DNA of 64,000 nucleotides from Verrucomicrobiota bacterium (GTDB taxonomy: Bacteria > Verrucomicrobiota > Verrucomicrobiia > Limisphaerales > SIBE01): assembly GCA_021733945.1 (NCBI GenBank), contig JAIPJX010000006.1, forward strand, positions 1 through 64,000, read 5' to 3'. A program made the position numbers and the translations under genes. Within the stretch, counting starts at the first letter, position 1; every line of letters begins with the position of its first letter. A model generated the notes under the pieces. It was not told where the DNA came from. It saw only the letters and a list, made by a program, of their open reading frames with translations, and ran no database searches. This document shows, piece by piece, positions 25,787-34,977 of the stretch.

Positions 25787-26836
25787 TCAGCCCCGGGCTC
25801 CAACACCCTTCACCCGAAGCGCCAGCACCGCCTTCTGAAAATCCTCCGGTGCGGGCACCGTAAAACTCATTCGCTCGCTGCGGACCGGATGCGTGAAACA
25901 GAGCGTGCGGGCATGCAGCAGCACCCGCGGCGCGGCATAGTTGGTGAGCTCGCACAAACGCCGGGTCTGCCGGCTCCCATACACCTGATCCCCCGCCAGC
26001 GGAGCCCCCAGGTGCTGGAAATGCACCCGAATCTGGTGCGTCCGTCCCGTGTGCAGCCGGGCTTCCACATGATCCGCTCCGGACAACCGCTCCAGCACCC
26101 GGTAACTGGTCCAGGCTTCCCGTCCCTTGCCATCGGTCACCGACATGCGTTTCCGATGGGATGGATGGCGTGCAATCGCGGCGTGGATCTCACCACTGGC
26201 CCGCGGCAGATGCCCGCACACCACGGCCTCGTAAATCTTCTCAACCCTGCGTTCCGCGAACTGCTGGCTCAGTGCCGTGTGCGACGTGTCGTTCTTGGCG
26301 ACCACCAGGCAGCCGCTGGTCTCCTTGTCGAGTCGATGCACAATCCCCGGTCGGGCCACCCCTCCGATGCCACTGAGTTGCCCCCGGCAATGGTGGAGCA
26401 GGGCATTGACCAGCGTGTGGGACTCATGCCCCGCGGCCGGATGCACCACCATGCCCGCCGGTTTGTTCAGAACCAGCAACCCCTCGTCCTCGTACACGAT
26501 CTCGAGCGGGATCTTCTCCGGCTCCACGTCGAGCGATTTGGGTTCCGGCCAGTGCACCTGAATCCTGTCCCCGCGCGTCGGCCGATGCGCCGGTTTTACA
26601 GTCTGTCCACCCAAACGAATCTCCCCCTGCTCGATCAACCGCCGAATCGTCTCGCGCGAAACCGCAGGAAACCGGGTGCGCAGGTAGGTGTCCAGCCTCT
26701 GGTTCACGACGAGTTCCGCCACCACCAGCACCTCGCTTCGTGAGTCCATCCCGGCATCGTCAGACGGTTCCATCAGCGACGGATCTTCGTCGATGAAACC
26801 GGGGATGACGGGCATAGACCTTTGTTCAGGGTCCAT
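25787..26836 (-). CDS. RluA/RluD-family pseudouridine synthase
   Basis: A 349-residue RNA-modifying enzyme. An S4 RNA-binding domain (about 46-100: QRLDTYLRTRFPAVSRETIRRLI) precedes the catalytic domain with the conserved motif HRLDKETSG containing the nucleophilic Asp, and LHTGRTHQIRVH downstream. The layout matches RluD, which modifies 23S rRNA helix 69, but other RluA members share it. The extra N-terminal 35 residues are acidic and may not be translated if M8 or a later Met is used. The gene lies 12 bp after lgt. Confidence 0.9.
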   Translation of the reverse strand: MDPEQRSMPVIPGFIDEDPSLMEPSDDAGMDSRSEVLVVAELVVNQRLDTYLRTRFPAVSRETIRRLIEQGEIRLGGQTVKPAHRPTRGDRIQVHWPEPKSLDVEPEKIPLEIVYEDEGLLVLNKPAGMVVHPAAGHESHTLVNALLHHCRGQLSGIGGVARPGIVHRLDKETSGCLVVAKNDTSHTALSQQFAERRVEKIYEAVVCGHLPRASGEIHAAIARHPSHRKRMSVTDGKGREAWTSYRVLERLSGADHVEARLHTGRTHQIRVHFQHLGAPLAGDQVYGSRQTRRLCELTNYAAPRVLLHARTLCFTHPVRSERMSFTVPAPEDFQKAVLALRVKGVGARG

Positions 26837-26848
26837 AAAATGATCCGA

Positions 26849-27619
26849 TTACGTTTTCAACGGGGTGCGTCGTGCCAGCCTCGACAGAAGCACCAGACCC
26901 GCCAGAACTGTCAGCACACTAAAAATCTGCGCCGGGGTGATCATCCCGGCAACATAACGTTTGGGATAATCCCCACGAAACGTTTCTACAAAGGCCCGGA
27001 GCATGGAGTACGCGACCAGGTAGATGCCGAACACCTGCCCCTCGAAACGCCTTTTCCGATACCACCACGCCAACGCAAAATAGAGCGCGAAATTGAGGAT
27101 CGATTCATACACCTGGACCGGGTGCACCGCAACACCGCCGGTCCAGTGATCCGCAGGGAACCGAATGGCCCAGGGCAAATCCGTCGGTCTGCCGTAACAA
27201 CAACCCGTCATCAGGCACCCCAACCGCCCAAACCCGTGTCCCAACGCAATGCTGGGGGAAAGACTGTCCGCCAGAGTCCAGAGCGAGAGCTTCTTTAGAC
27301 GGGCATAAACAATCGTTGCCAGCGAGGCACCCACCAGCCCCCCGTAAAACACCAATCCACTGCGCCGCAACATAAAAACCTCCCACAGAGGTTTCCCTGC
27401 AAACTCTTCTTTCCAGAAGTACAGCACATACCAGGTCCGGGCTCCCACGATCGCGCCCCCAATCAGCCAGGGTGCCAGGTCGATGATCGTTTGCGCGGAT
27501 ATCCCATACCGCTCAGCCCTCCGGCTGGCAGTCCAAAATCCAGCCACAAAAGCCAGAGCAGCCAGAATCCCATACCAGTAGATGGCCACCCCCCCGAATT
27601 GAAAAGCGATGCTATGCAC
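26849..27619 (-). CDS. lgt: Prolipoprotein diacylglyceryl transferase
   Basis: A 256-residue polytopic enzyme that transfers diacylglycerol from phosphatidylglycerol to the lipobox cysteine of prolipoproteins, the first step of lipoprotein maturation. It has about seven helices, the RSGLVFYGGLVGA motif and the Lgt signature HGFGRLGCLMTGCCYG. The start MHSIAFQFGGVAIYWYG is the usual Lgt N-terminus. It would process the LysM/TPR lipoprotein encoded nearby. Confidence 0.95.
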   Translation of the reverse strand: MHSIAFQFGGVAIYWYGILAALAFVAGFWTASRRAERYGISAQTIIDLAPWLIGGAIVGARTWYVLYFWKEEFAGKPLWEVFMLRRSGLVFYGGLVGASLATIVYARLKKLSLWTLADSLSPSIALGHGFGRLGCLMTGCCYGRPTDLPWAIRFPADHWTGGVAVHPVQVYESILNFALYFALAWWYRKRRFEGQVFGIYLVAYSMLRAFVETFRGDYPKRYVAGMITPAQIFSVLTVLAGLVLLSRLARRTPLKT

Positions 27620-28158
27620 GTTTGACCCTGAACCTACGGATCGACCAAACCGCTGACAAGCGGGAATACCGGATCAATCGCCACGGGGAGGAATGAGGTC
27701 CTCCGAGTCCCGCTGCCAGTCGGCCAACGGATCCGGAGGGTGGGCGAAGCGTCCGCAGAGCCGCGGGTCATTGGAAGGCTGGAGTAGTCCGTTTGGAACG
27801 GATGTCTGCCTCGCGGCTCGAGCGGTGGATACGGAATCCGGATCGCCTCATTTTTTCACCGGAAGGTACGGGGAGGACCCTGTGGCTTTTTGCGGGAGCC
27901 TTCCAAAGCGGCGACGGGTTTGGGCGAACCAGGGGATTCGTGTCTGCCATTGGGATGCATTCCAGGGCATGGCGTCGGAAAAATCGATCGTGTTTTGGAG
28001 TGCGCCATTCTGTCTTGCACGTGGAATTCATTTCCGACTCACAAAAACCTTGCACGTTCGTCGAAACACCCCCTACGCTGCACTCCTCAGCGACACTTCG
28101 TTGTTTAATGTTAAATGAAGCGGGCTGTGTTCCGCTCCTCTCAATTGTACCCTTTTTG
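27620..28158. repeat. Interspersed repeat modules D and C; leader of YHYH gene
   Basis: No gene. Bases about 27,776-27,882 match about 32,799-32,900 (shared words TTTGGAACGGATG, CTGCCTCGCGGC, GGATCGCCTCATTTTTTCA). Bases about 27,950-28,010 match the module at 4370-4450 and, in part, 32,970-33,000. The last 90 bp contain TTGTTTAATGTTAAATG and a small hairpin AGCGG-N7-CCGCT just before the YHYH start, the likely promoter or leader region. Confidence 0.6.
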
Positions 28159-30408
28159 ATGAAAAAACTAATTCTGCTTTTGCTTGTTGGAACGATAGTG
28201 CTTGACGATCAATCGTCCCTGCTTCCCATCTCTTCAGTATCTGCCGCTCCGGTGAATCCGCGAATCTCCTCCTGGCTGACGGCACCCTCCGGGCAATACG
28301 CGCGGCTGTACCGCACGTATGCGGACGAACAGGCGGACACTGCCGTATCCGTCTGGAGCAATACAAACTATGCCCAGGAGCAACCCGCCTATGCGGGGGT
28401 GCAGAAGGTCAGTCACTCGGGCAACTTCGTGTATTTGCGCACCACCGGACTGGCCCTGGGCCACGTCATGGGCCCGTGGTATAACAACACCGGAGCCGGG
28501 GGCGCGCTTGAGGTGTTCGGCAACTGGCCCGAGGCGATTTACGGCGATTATCGGTTTCCTCTGCAACCCACGATTCCCTCCGTACGAACCCCGTTTCCCG
28601 GAGGTGCCATCGGTTTGATGGTCGACGGGACCGTGATCTTTTCCTCCAGCGATGCGTATTCCTGGGACAACAACGAGGATGGAACGGGCAACGGAAAAGA
28701 CACGCTGCCCGGCCCGCAAGCGGGCGGCTTCGGGGACGGCATCTGGAACCACGACGCCTACATCACCGAGAGCAACACCTTCGACAAGTCAAACTCACAC
28801 GCCGCCGGAAACCAGCTTCACTACCACGCCGCTCCGATGAAGCTCCGATTCCTCCTGGGCGACTCGGTTCAGGCCGTGCGGCAGGCCAACGGCGAGTTTC
28901 TTTATTCCGACAATTTCAACGGCACCCATTCGCCCATCCTCGGTTGGATGAACGACGGATACCCGCTTTACGGACCTTACGGTTTCAGCAATCCCGATGA
29001 TCCCACCAGCCCCGTTCGTCGCATGATCTCGGGCTTCATCGTGCGCGACGGCAGCAACGGCACCTACGACATTCCGTCCAGCGGACGCGTCCGACTTCCC
29101 GCCTGGATGGTCCGTTCGACCGGCCGCGGGCCGGACCTCACGGTGAATCAGAAGGGCCCCACCCATGCCGCGGTTCCGGTTCCCTATTTCATGGAGGACT
29201 ACGATTTCAAGGGGGACCTCCAGGGTTTCTCCCCTTACGACGGCACGGGAATCTTTGACGAGAACCGGCACTACGACATGAATGAATTCAACGTGCGATT
29301 CTGCAGGACTCCGGAGTTCCCGGACGGGACCTGGGCCTACTTCACCTGCATCGATGGCAGCGGGAATCCCACCTTCCCTTACAACGTCGGCCGCGATTAT
29401 TTTGGCGATCCGGCTCAGGGAGGCATCGTGAGGAACATCACCGAAGACCTGACCACCGATTTCGAAGGGGGACCGAATCTGCCGGTGATTCTCGAATCTC
29501 CCAGCGTCAACGGGGACACGGTCACCCTCACCTGGAACGGAGCGGAGGGCGGTTCGTACACCGTCGAATCGGCGGACGATCCTTCGGCCACCAGCTGGAC
29601 CGAGGTCGTCAGCGGGGTGATCACCACTTCGAACCAGGGCTCGGCAACCGATGCTTCCAGGGTGGGCGCACGGTTCTACCGGGTGACCCGAACCGCTCTC
29701 GCGGCTTATGACGCAGTGGGAAGCGCCAGTGGCGCCGGCGAGGGCGGCGGCCAGGGAGGAGGAGGCGGCGGTGGAGCGGGGGGAATCACGATCGGCCAGG
29801 TCACTCCAAACAGCGCCGACCCGGGGAGCACGGTCTCTGTCAGCATCACCCTTTCCGGTGCCATGCTTCCACCGGCCAACGTTGCTCCGACTGCCGTCTC
29901 CATCGGCTCGATTGCCGCCACGTCCATCACCTACGACGGTTCCGTGGTGACTGCCGTGTTCACCCTGCCGGAGGGCACCACCGGGGCTCAGGATCTGAGC
30001 GTTACCCTTCCTCCGCCGCCAAACTTACAGGACGCCGTGGTGATCACCTCGGCCGGAGCGTTCACCATCACCGGCACCCAGGGCGGAACCGGCGGGGGCG
30101 GGGGGGCCGGCATCAGCAGCGTTTCACCCCAGACCGGGACGCGCGGAACTTCGGTGACCCTTTCGATCGAACTGGATCCCGCGGCAACTCCTGCGGTGCC
30201 TCCGGCGAACGCGCCACTGCCTGCGGTGACGGTGGGAGCGATCAACGCCACCCAGGTCGCGCGCAACAACAATACGATCACCGCAACCCTGGTGATTCCG
30301 CCCAACGCGCCCATCGGCACGAAGGAGATTGTCGTGACCTTCGAACCCGCACCCGGGAAGGAGTCCGGTCCCAGCTACAAACTGGCCGGGGTTTTTCGGG
30401 TTGACTGA
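28159..30408 (+). CDS. Secreted YHYH-domain protein with TIG-like repeats
   Basis: A 749-residue exported protein. The track ORF begins upstream in repeat DNA. The ATG at 28159 starts a good signal peptide (MKKLILLLLVGTIVL). The YHYH domain covers about residues 45-430 and includes GNQLHYHA, GWMNDGYPLYGPYG and the HYDMNEFNVRFC segment. A beta-sandwich (about 450-510) follows, then two similar TIG/IPT-like modules (about 555-645 and 655-749), each preceded by a glycine-rich linker. The function of YHYH proteins is not established. It is 54 bp upstream of an MbnP-like/di-heme enzyme fusion, so the two are probably one operon and one process. Confidence 0.85.
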   Translation: MKKLILLLLVGTIVLDDQSSLLPISSVSAAPVNPRISSWLTAPSGQYARLYRTYADEQADTAVSVWSNTNYAQEQPAYAGVQKVSHSGNFVYLRTTGLALGHVMGPWYNNTGAGGALEVFGNWPEAIYGDYRFPLQPTIPSVRTPFPGGAIGLMVDGTVIFSSSDAYSWDNNEDGTGNGKDTLPGPQAGGFGDGIWNHDAYITESNTFDKSNSHAAGNQLHYHAAPMKLRFLLGDSVQAVRQANGEFLYSDNFNGTHSPILGWMNDGYPLYGPYGFSNPDDPTSPVRRMISGFIVRDGSNGTYDIPSSGRVRLPAWMVRSTGRGPDLTVNQKGPTHAAVPVPYFMEDYDFKGDLQGFSPYDGTGIFDENRHYDMNEFNVRFCRTPEFPDGTWAYFTCIDGSGNPTFPYNVGRDYFGDPAQGGIVRNITEDLTTDFEGGPNLPVILESPSVNGDTVTLTWNGAEGGSYTVESADDPSATSWTEVVSGVITTSNQGSATDASRVGARFYRVTRTALAAYDAVGSASGAGEGGGQGGGGGGGAGGITIGQVTPNSADPGSTVSVSITLSGAMLPPANVAPTAVSIGSIAATSITYDGSVVTAVFTLPEGTTGAQDLSVTLPPPPNLQDAVVITSAGAFTITGTQGGTGGGGGAGISSVSPQTGTRGTSVTLSIELDPAATPAVPPANAPLPAVTVGAINATQVARNNNTITATLVIPPNAPIGTKEIVVTFEPAPGKESGPSYKLAGVFRVD

Positions 30409-30462
30409 ACTCACCCGTCGGACCCGCCCCGATCCGCGGGGCCGCCGCGGCGATACGAACCG

Positions 30463-32235
30463 ATGCGAATGAAGGCACCCTCCCGACTCCCGGCCCTGCT
30501 TGCGCTGCTGCTGGGGTGCGGGACGGTGCCCGCGGGAGAGTTGTCGTTCGTTTTCGAAACACGCCTGAACGACCGCCCATTGATTCTGGACGAATCAATG
30601 GGCACGAATGCGATCGGGCAGGTGGTTTCAGTCAGTCGCCTCGACTGGCTGCTTTCCGAAATCCAACTGCATTCGGAGGAGAACGGCTGGCTGGCAGCAA
30701 GCCGGGATTCGTTTTTTATCAGTGAAGGCAGGGGGCGAAACCGGTTCTCGATGACTGATGCTCCCGCCGGGCGATTCGACCGTCTTTCATTTCGCATCGG
30801 GTTGAATCCGGAAACCAACGCAGCCAATCCAGCAAGCCACGGTCCGGCGCATCCGCTCAACCCGGTTCTGAACGGATTGCACTGGAGCTGGCAGAACGGC
30901 TACGTATTCCTGGCGCTCGAAGGCAAATGGACGGACCCGGAAACATCGCGGTCCGGCGGGTACTCCTATCACCTGGGCAACGATCACATGCGGATGATCG
31001 TCGACCTGCCTCTCGAGTTGACACTGCCCACCGATCGACCCGTCAAACTCCGGCTCGATCTCGACACCGTGCTCGGCGGCCCGGCACCGATTGCCTTTGG
31101 CACGGACACCGCCTCGACCCACGGACGCAGGGGGGATCCGCTGGCAGACAAACTGCAGACCAACGCCGTGGCCGCCTTCAGCGTCGAATGGATCAACCGC
31201 ACCCCGGTCGAGCCAGACAGCAAACCGGCCGCATCCATCGTTCTGATCAACCCCCAGGCAACCCCATACCGGTTCACTTTCGGACGACAGTTTCCGCCAC
31301 CCCGCTTGCCCAGGGACAATCCACTGACTCGGGAAGGAGTGGCCCTGGGGCGGGAGTTGTTCCAAGAACCGCTGCTGTCGCTCACGGAAAACCAGTCGTG
31401 CGCCTCGTGCCATCAGCCCGCCGCGGGCTTCGTGGATCCGGGCAGGGCCTTCAGTCTCGGCGCTGAAGGATCGGCTGGAACGAGAAACACAATGCCGCTC
31501 TTCAACCTGGCCTGGAAGGAACGATTCTTCTGGGATGGCCGCGCCGCAACGCTCAGGGAACAGGTGCTGATGCCGATCCAGAATCCGATCGAAATGCACG
31601 AGACCCTGCCGCGTGCCGTGGCCAAACTTGAGTCGGCCGGTTATTCACCCCGGTTCAATGCGGCTTTCGATTCACCGGAAATCAACCCGGATCGGGTCGC
31701 CCGCGCGCTGGAGCAATTCGTGCTCACCATCATCAGTCAGGATTCCAGGTTTGATCGCGCCATGCGCGGCAAGGCGACACTGACCGAATTGGAGAAGAAG
31801 GGATTCCTGTTGTTCAACACCGAGTACGATCCACGGCGTGGACTTTACGGTGCCGATTGTTTTCACTGCCATGGAGGTCCGCTCTTCAGCAACAACGGGT
31901 TTGCCGACAATGGGCTCGACCAAACCTACCGGGACAGAGGGCTTGGCGGACATACCGGCCGCAAACAGGACGAGGGTCGTTTCGCAGTACCTTCCCTGAG
32001 GAATGTCGAACTCACCGCTCCGTACATGCACGACGGCCGCTTTCGCACCCTGGAAGAGGCGGTGGCCCACTACGGCGGAGGAGTGCGTCCGTCGCCATCG
32101 CTGGATCCAAACCTGGCGAAACATCCGGTCGGCGGAGTGCCCCTGCCACCGGCGCAGCAGCAGGCCCTGGTGGCATTTCTGAAAACGCTGACTGACGACC
32201 AGTTTCGCCCGGACACTGCAGACGGGCGCTTCTGA
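30463..32235 (+). CDS. MbnP-like domain fused to di-heme MauG/MbnH-type enzyme
   Basis: A 590-residue exported protein made of two parts. After a signal peptide (to about residue 25) comes an MbnP-like beta-sandwich (about 25-245) with HPLNPVLNGLHWSWQNGYVF and LALEGKW, the conserved Trp-rich core of MbnP proteins (W141, W143). Residues about 255-585 are a di-heme cytochrome c peroxidase/MauG domain with C313-A-S-C-H317 and C466-F-H-C-H470, plus PYMHDGRF (Y521, M522). In methanotrophs MbnH, a MauG homologue, oxidises a Trp of the separate protein MbnP to kynurenine, creating a copper site. Here enzyme and substrate domains are one chain. That the same chemistry occurs is inference. It is the second gene after the YHYH protein gene. 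Confidence 0.88.
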   Translation: MRMKAPSRLPALLALLLGCGTVPAGELSFVFETRLNDRPLILDESMGTNAIGQVVSVSRLDWLLSEIQLHSEENGWLAASRDSFFISEGRGRNRFSMTDAPAGRFDRLSFRIGLNPETNAANPASHGPAHPLNPVLNGLHWSWQNGYVFLALEGKWTDPETSRSGGYSYHLGNDHMRMIVDLPLELTLPTDRPVKLRLDLDTVLGGPAPIAFGTDTASTHGRRGDPLADKLQTNAVAAFSVEWINRTPVEPDSKPAASIVLINPQATPYRFTFGRQFPPPRLPRDNPLTREGVALGRELFQEPLLSLTENQSCASCHQPAAGFVDPGRAFSLGAEGSAGTRNTMPLFNLAWKERFFWDGRAATLREQVLMPIQNPIEMHETLPRAVAKLESAGYSPRFNAAFDSPEINPDRVARALEQFVLTIISQDSRFDRAMRGKATLTELEKKGFLLFNTEYDPRRGLYGADCFHCHGGPLFSNNGFADNGLDQTYRDRGLGGHTGRKQDEGRFAVPSLRNVELTAPYMHDGRFRTLEEAVAHYGGGVRPSPSLDPNLAKHPVGGVPLPPAQQQALVAFLKTLTDDQFRPDTADGRF

Positions 32236-33078
32236 TCAATCCCAGCTCCAGAGTCGTGGGCCCATCCCACTGAAGTTTCGAGCGGATGTTTACCCCCCGA
32301 CAGGGGTGGGGGATGCGGAATCACCTCCATGTTCGCCCCAGAACGTATGGGGAGGACCCTGTTGTTTTTCGTTGGGAGCGTGCAAAGCGTCGACGCCGCT
32401 TTGGTCCTGCCCGAAGGGACAAACCCACTCACTCCCAATCAGGATCCCATTCCGTTCAAAGGCAAGCCATGAGGAACCTCGAAATCCTCAACGAGGACAT
32501 CTCCGCCCCTTAAACGAATGGCAGTGCGCTTCGCCCTGCCTCCTGGGAGCGGGGGAAGGTGGCGCGAACCGTCCCGGTGAGCGTTTCCAGGATTTGGACC
32601 TTGCAGGGGGGGCGGCTCAGCGGGACGCTTCGCCCTACCGCCATTAGTTTAAGCTATTCGGAGGGTAGGGCGAATCCGTCCCGGTGAGCCGACAAGCGGT
32701 TGAGCGGCTCAGCGAGGACGCTTCGCCCTACCATTTCAGTTCTTAAACTAATGGCAGTGCGCTTCGCCCTACCGCCATTCGTTTAAGAGGATTTGGAATG
32801 CGGGGGTGGTCCATTTGGAACGGATGCCTGCCTCGCGGCGGGAGCAGTGGATACCAAATCGGGATCGCCTCATTTTTTCATCGGAACATAAGGGAAAGAC
32901 CGGGTTGTTTAGGTATCGGCAAAGCGGCGTCGGTCGCAGCGCGAAAGACTCCACCCTCCACAGGGCGATGGGATTGATTTTTGCAGTTCGGATGGATTCC
33001 AAGGTTCAGACAAACCCGGGGCACCGCACCGAACAGTGGGGCTCGACGGCGCGGGATTGAAAGGATATTGAAGAGGCG
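32236..33078. repeat. Repeat-dense intergenic region (modules A, B, C, D)
   Basis: No gene. Bases about 32,330-32,410 hold a module C/D fragment (ATGGGGAGGACCCTGTTG). Bases about 32,420-32,580 hold the type B module (AACCTCGAAATCCTCAACGAGGACATCTCC). Bases about 32,590-32,785 have at least four type A arms (GCTCAGCGGGACGCTTCGCCC and complements) able to form nested hairpins. Bases about 32,799-32,900 hold module D. The order differs from that at 4.2-4.6 kb and 27.7-28.0 kb. Confidence 0.65.
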
Positions 33079-34758
33079 ATGACTCACTTTAAGAAACGCT
33101 CTCTGGTTCGTTCATTCCCAGGTCTTCTCGCCTGGATCTGCACCATCGCGGCCGTGGTCCACCCGCTGCTCGCTCAAAACGATGACAAGATCCTGCGCGT
33201 ATTCATTTTCGCCGGGCAATCCAACATGGTGGGATCGGACTCAAAGGTGAAGGACATCGAGCGCTTCCCGCCGTTTGCCGGTTTGGACAAACCGCAGCCG
33301 GACGTCAGGTTCTCGTACAGCATCGGCCGTGAGAACAAGACGCAATCGGATGGCTGGGTCGATCTGCAGCCCGTCAACAACGTGGTCGGTCCGGAGCTGA
33401 GTTTCGCGCGCAGGATCACTCGGAACATCCGGGCACCCATTGCCATCATCAAGTGCGCCGCCGGCGGCACGCACCTCGGCGGGGATTGGAATCCGGATGA
33501 ACCCCGGGGATTCAAGATGTATCCGCTGGCCCTGGAGTGGGTCCGCTCCGCCCTGAAAGACCTGGATCGGCGGAAGATCCCCTACCGGATCGAGGGATTT
33601 ATGTGGCACCAGGGCGAAAACGACATGTTCGAGAAGGACTACATGCCGAACTACGGAAAGAACCTCGCGAACTTCCTGGCGAGTTGGCGGCGTGATCTCG
33701 GCACACCCGACCTGCGGTTCTACATCGGCGAATTGTGCACCAAGACGATCTGGGGCATGGACCTGCGTCCGCGCATGTACGCGATCAGCCTGGGCCAAAA
33801 GCAGGTCACCGAAGCCGATCCGCTGGCGGACTACATCCCGACCTCGCACGTGGGGGTGGAGATCGGCGGCGGGGTCGGTCTGCACTACCACTACGGAACC
33901 CTCGGGCAGCTGGAGCACGGCGAAAACTACGCGGACGCCTACCTCCGGAACATCGGCAAGGAGAAAAAGACGGCTCGCCCACTTCCCGACTGGCCGTATG
34001 CCGCGAAAAGCAAAGTCAGACTCTTCGTGCTGGCGGGGCATCGGAACATGGAGGGGGAGCGCGCGTTCATCCAGGAACTCGCCGCGTTGCCGGGGAAATC
34101 GAAGTTTTCCGAGGACAATCCCCGCATCGCTTACAAGTACAGCATCGGCGGAGGATACAAGGTGTCCGATGGCTGGGAACCGCTTGGCCCCGCCGGGTTC
34201 TACGATACCTTCGGCCCGGAACTTAGTTTCGGAGCGCGTCTGTCCACGCAACTGAGCGAGAACATCGCGATCGCCAAGTTTACACACAGCGGCACTCAGA
34301 TCATCGACTGGACCCCCGAGGGAAGTATGGCGAAGTCACGCAACATCTTCCCCAATTTCATGGCATTTATTCGGGATTCGATACGGGAACTCACCGAAAA
34401 GGGCCACGAGGTCGAGTTGGCAGGAGTTTTTTATCATCTCGGCGAGAACGACATGTCGTTCCATCCCTTTCGGGAGAGGGCGGCCAGCCAGCTCGCCTCT
34501 CTTGTAACGGGGAGCCGCAGAGATCTGGCACTGCCCGGGCTGCGTTGGTTTGTCAGCCAGCAACCGCCCACGGACGACCCGCAGGTGAACGACATCGACG
34601 TGACAGCCGCCATCGAGAAACTCGCCGCAACGGACGATGACCTGATTCACATCAAGGCCTTCAATCTTCCCAGTCAGGAGGAGAAGCTCGTGATCACGAC
34701 ACCGGGAATCGTTGCGCTGGGCGAGGTAATCGCTGCAGGCTACCTCGAACATCAGTAA
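33079..34758 (+). CDS. Tandem sialate O-acetylesterase-like protein
   Basis: A 559-residue secreted protein with two copies of the SASA (PF03629-type, SGNH-fold) domain. After the signal peptide (to about residue 33), domain 1 (about 38-300) has the nucleophile motif GQSNMVG with S48, AAGGTHLG and the WHQGEND block. Domain 2 (about 312-559) has GHRNMEG, in which the Ser is replaced by Arg, but keeps YHLGENDMSF. So the first domain should be the active acetyl esterase and the second a structural or regulatory copy. The family removes O-acetyl groups from carbohydrates. An AAGAGG ribosome-binding site precedes the ATG. Confidence 0.82.
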   Translation: MTHFKKRSLVRSFPGLLAWICTIAAVVHPLLAQNDDKILRVFIFAGQSNMVGSDSKVKDIERFPPFAGLDKPQPDVRFSYSIGRENKTQSDGWVDLQPVNNVVGPELSFARRITRNIRAPIAIIKCAAGGTHLGGDWNPDEPRGFKMYPLALEWVRSALKDLDRRKIPYRIEGFMWHQGENDMFEKDYMPNYGKNLANFLASWRRDLGTPDLRFYIGELCTKTIWGMDLRPRMYAISLGQKQVTEADPLADYIPTSHVGVEIGGGVGLHYHYGTLGQLEHGENYADAYLRNIGKEKKTARPLPDWPYAAKSKVRLFVLAGHRNMEGERAFIQELAALPGKSKFSEDNPRIAYKYSIGGGYKVSDGWEPLGPAGFYDTFGPELSFGARLSTQLSENIAIAKFTHSGTQIIDWTPEGSMAKSRNIFPNFMAFIRDSIRELTEKGHEVELAGVFYHLGENDMSFHPFRERAASQLASLVTGSRRDLALPGLRWFVSQQPPTDDPQVNDIDVTAAIEKLAATDDDLIHIKAFNLPSQEEKLVITTPGIVALGEVIAAGYLEHQ

Positions 34759-34977
34759 GAGAGGCGCCTTCGGATTTCCTGGAGGGTGTTCAAGAAGTGA
34801 GACTTCTTACGTCGGCTCCCCTTTTTTACACACGCTCTGAGAACGAGTCCCAGGAACTTTGGAGCGCCGTCGCCGGCCATGGAAGTTCACGCTCGCATTG
34901 AAAGGACCCCTCGCCCGTTGGCGGCCCGGTAAAAAACGGCTCGCCTGCGCAGGGCGCATCGGGAAAGCTGCTCCATC
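34759..34977. repeat. Intergenic region with type F repeat
   Basis: The stretch at about 34,787-34,845 (TTCAAGAAGTGAGACTTCTTACGTCGGCTCC, then CTTTTTTACACACGCTCTGAG) is closely matched at about 56,553-56,608. AAGAAGTGAGACTTCTTAC is itself a dyad (AAGAAGT/ACTTCTT). It lies 30 bp after the esterase stop and could double as a terminator. Confidence 0.6.

Noticed and set aside
33241-34287. 348-residue minus-strand ORF
   Set aside because: Antisense to the SASA esterase gene, which has clear motifs and a ribosome-binding site.
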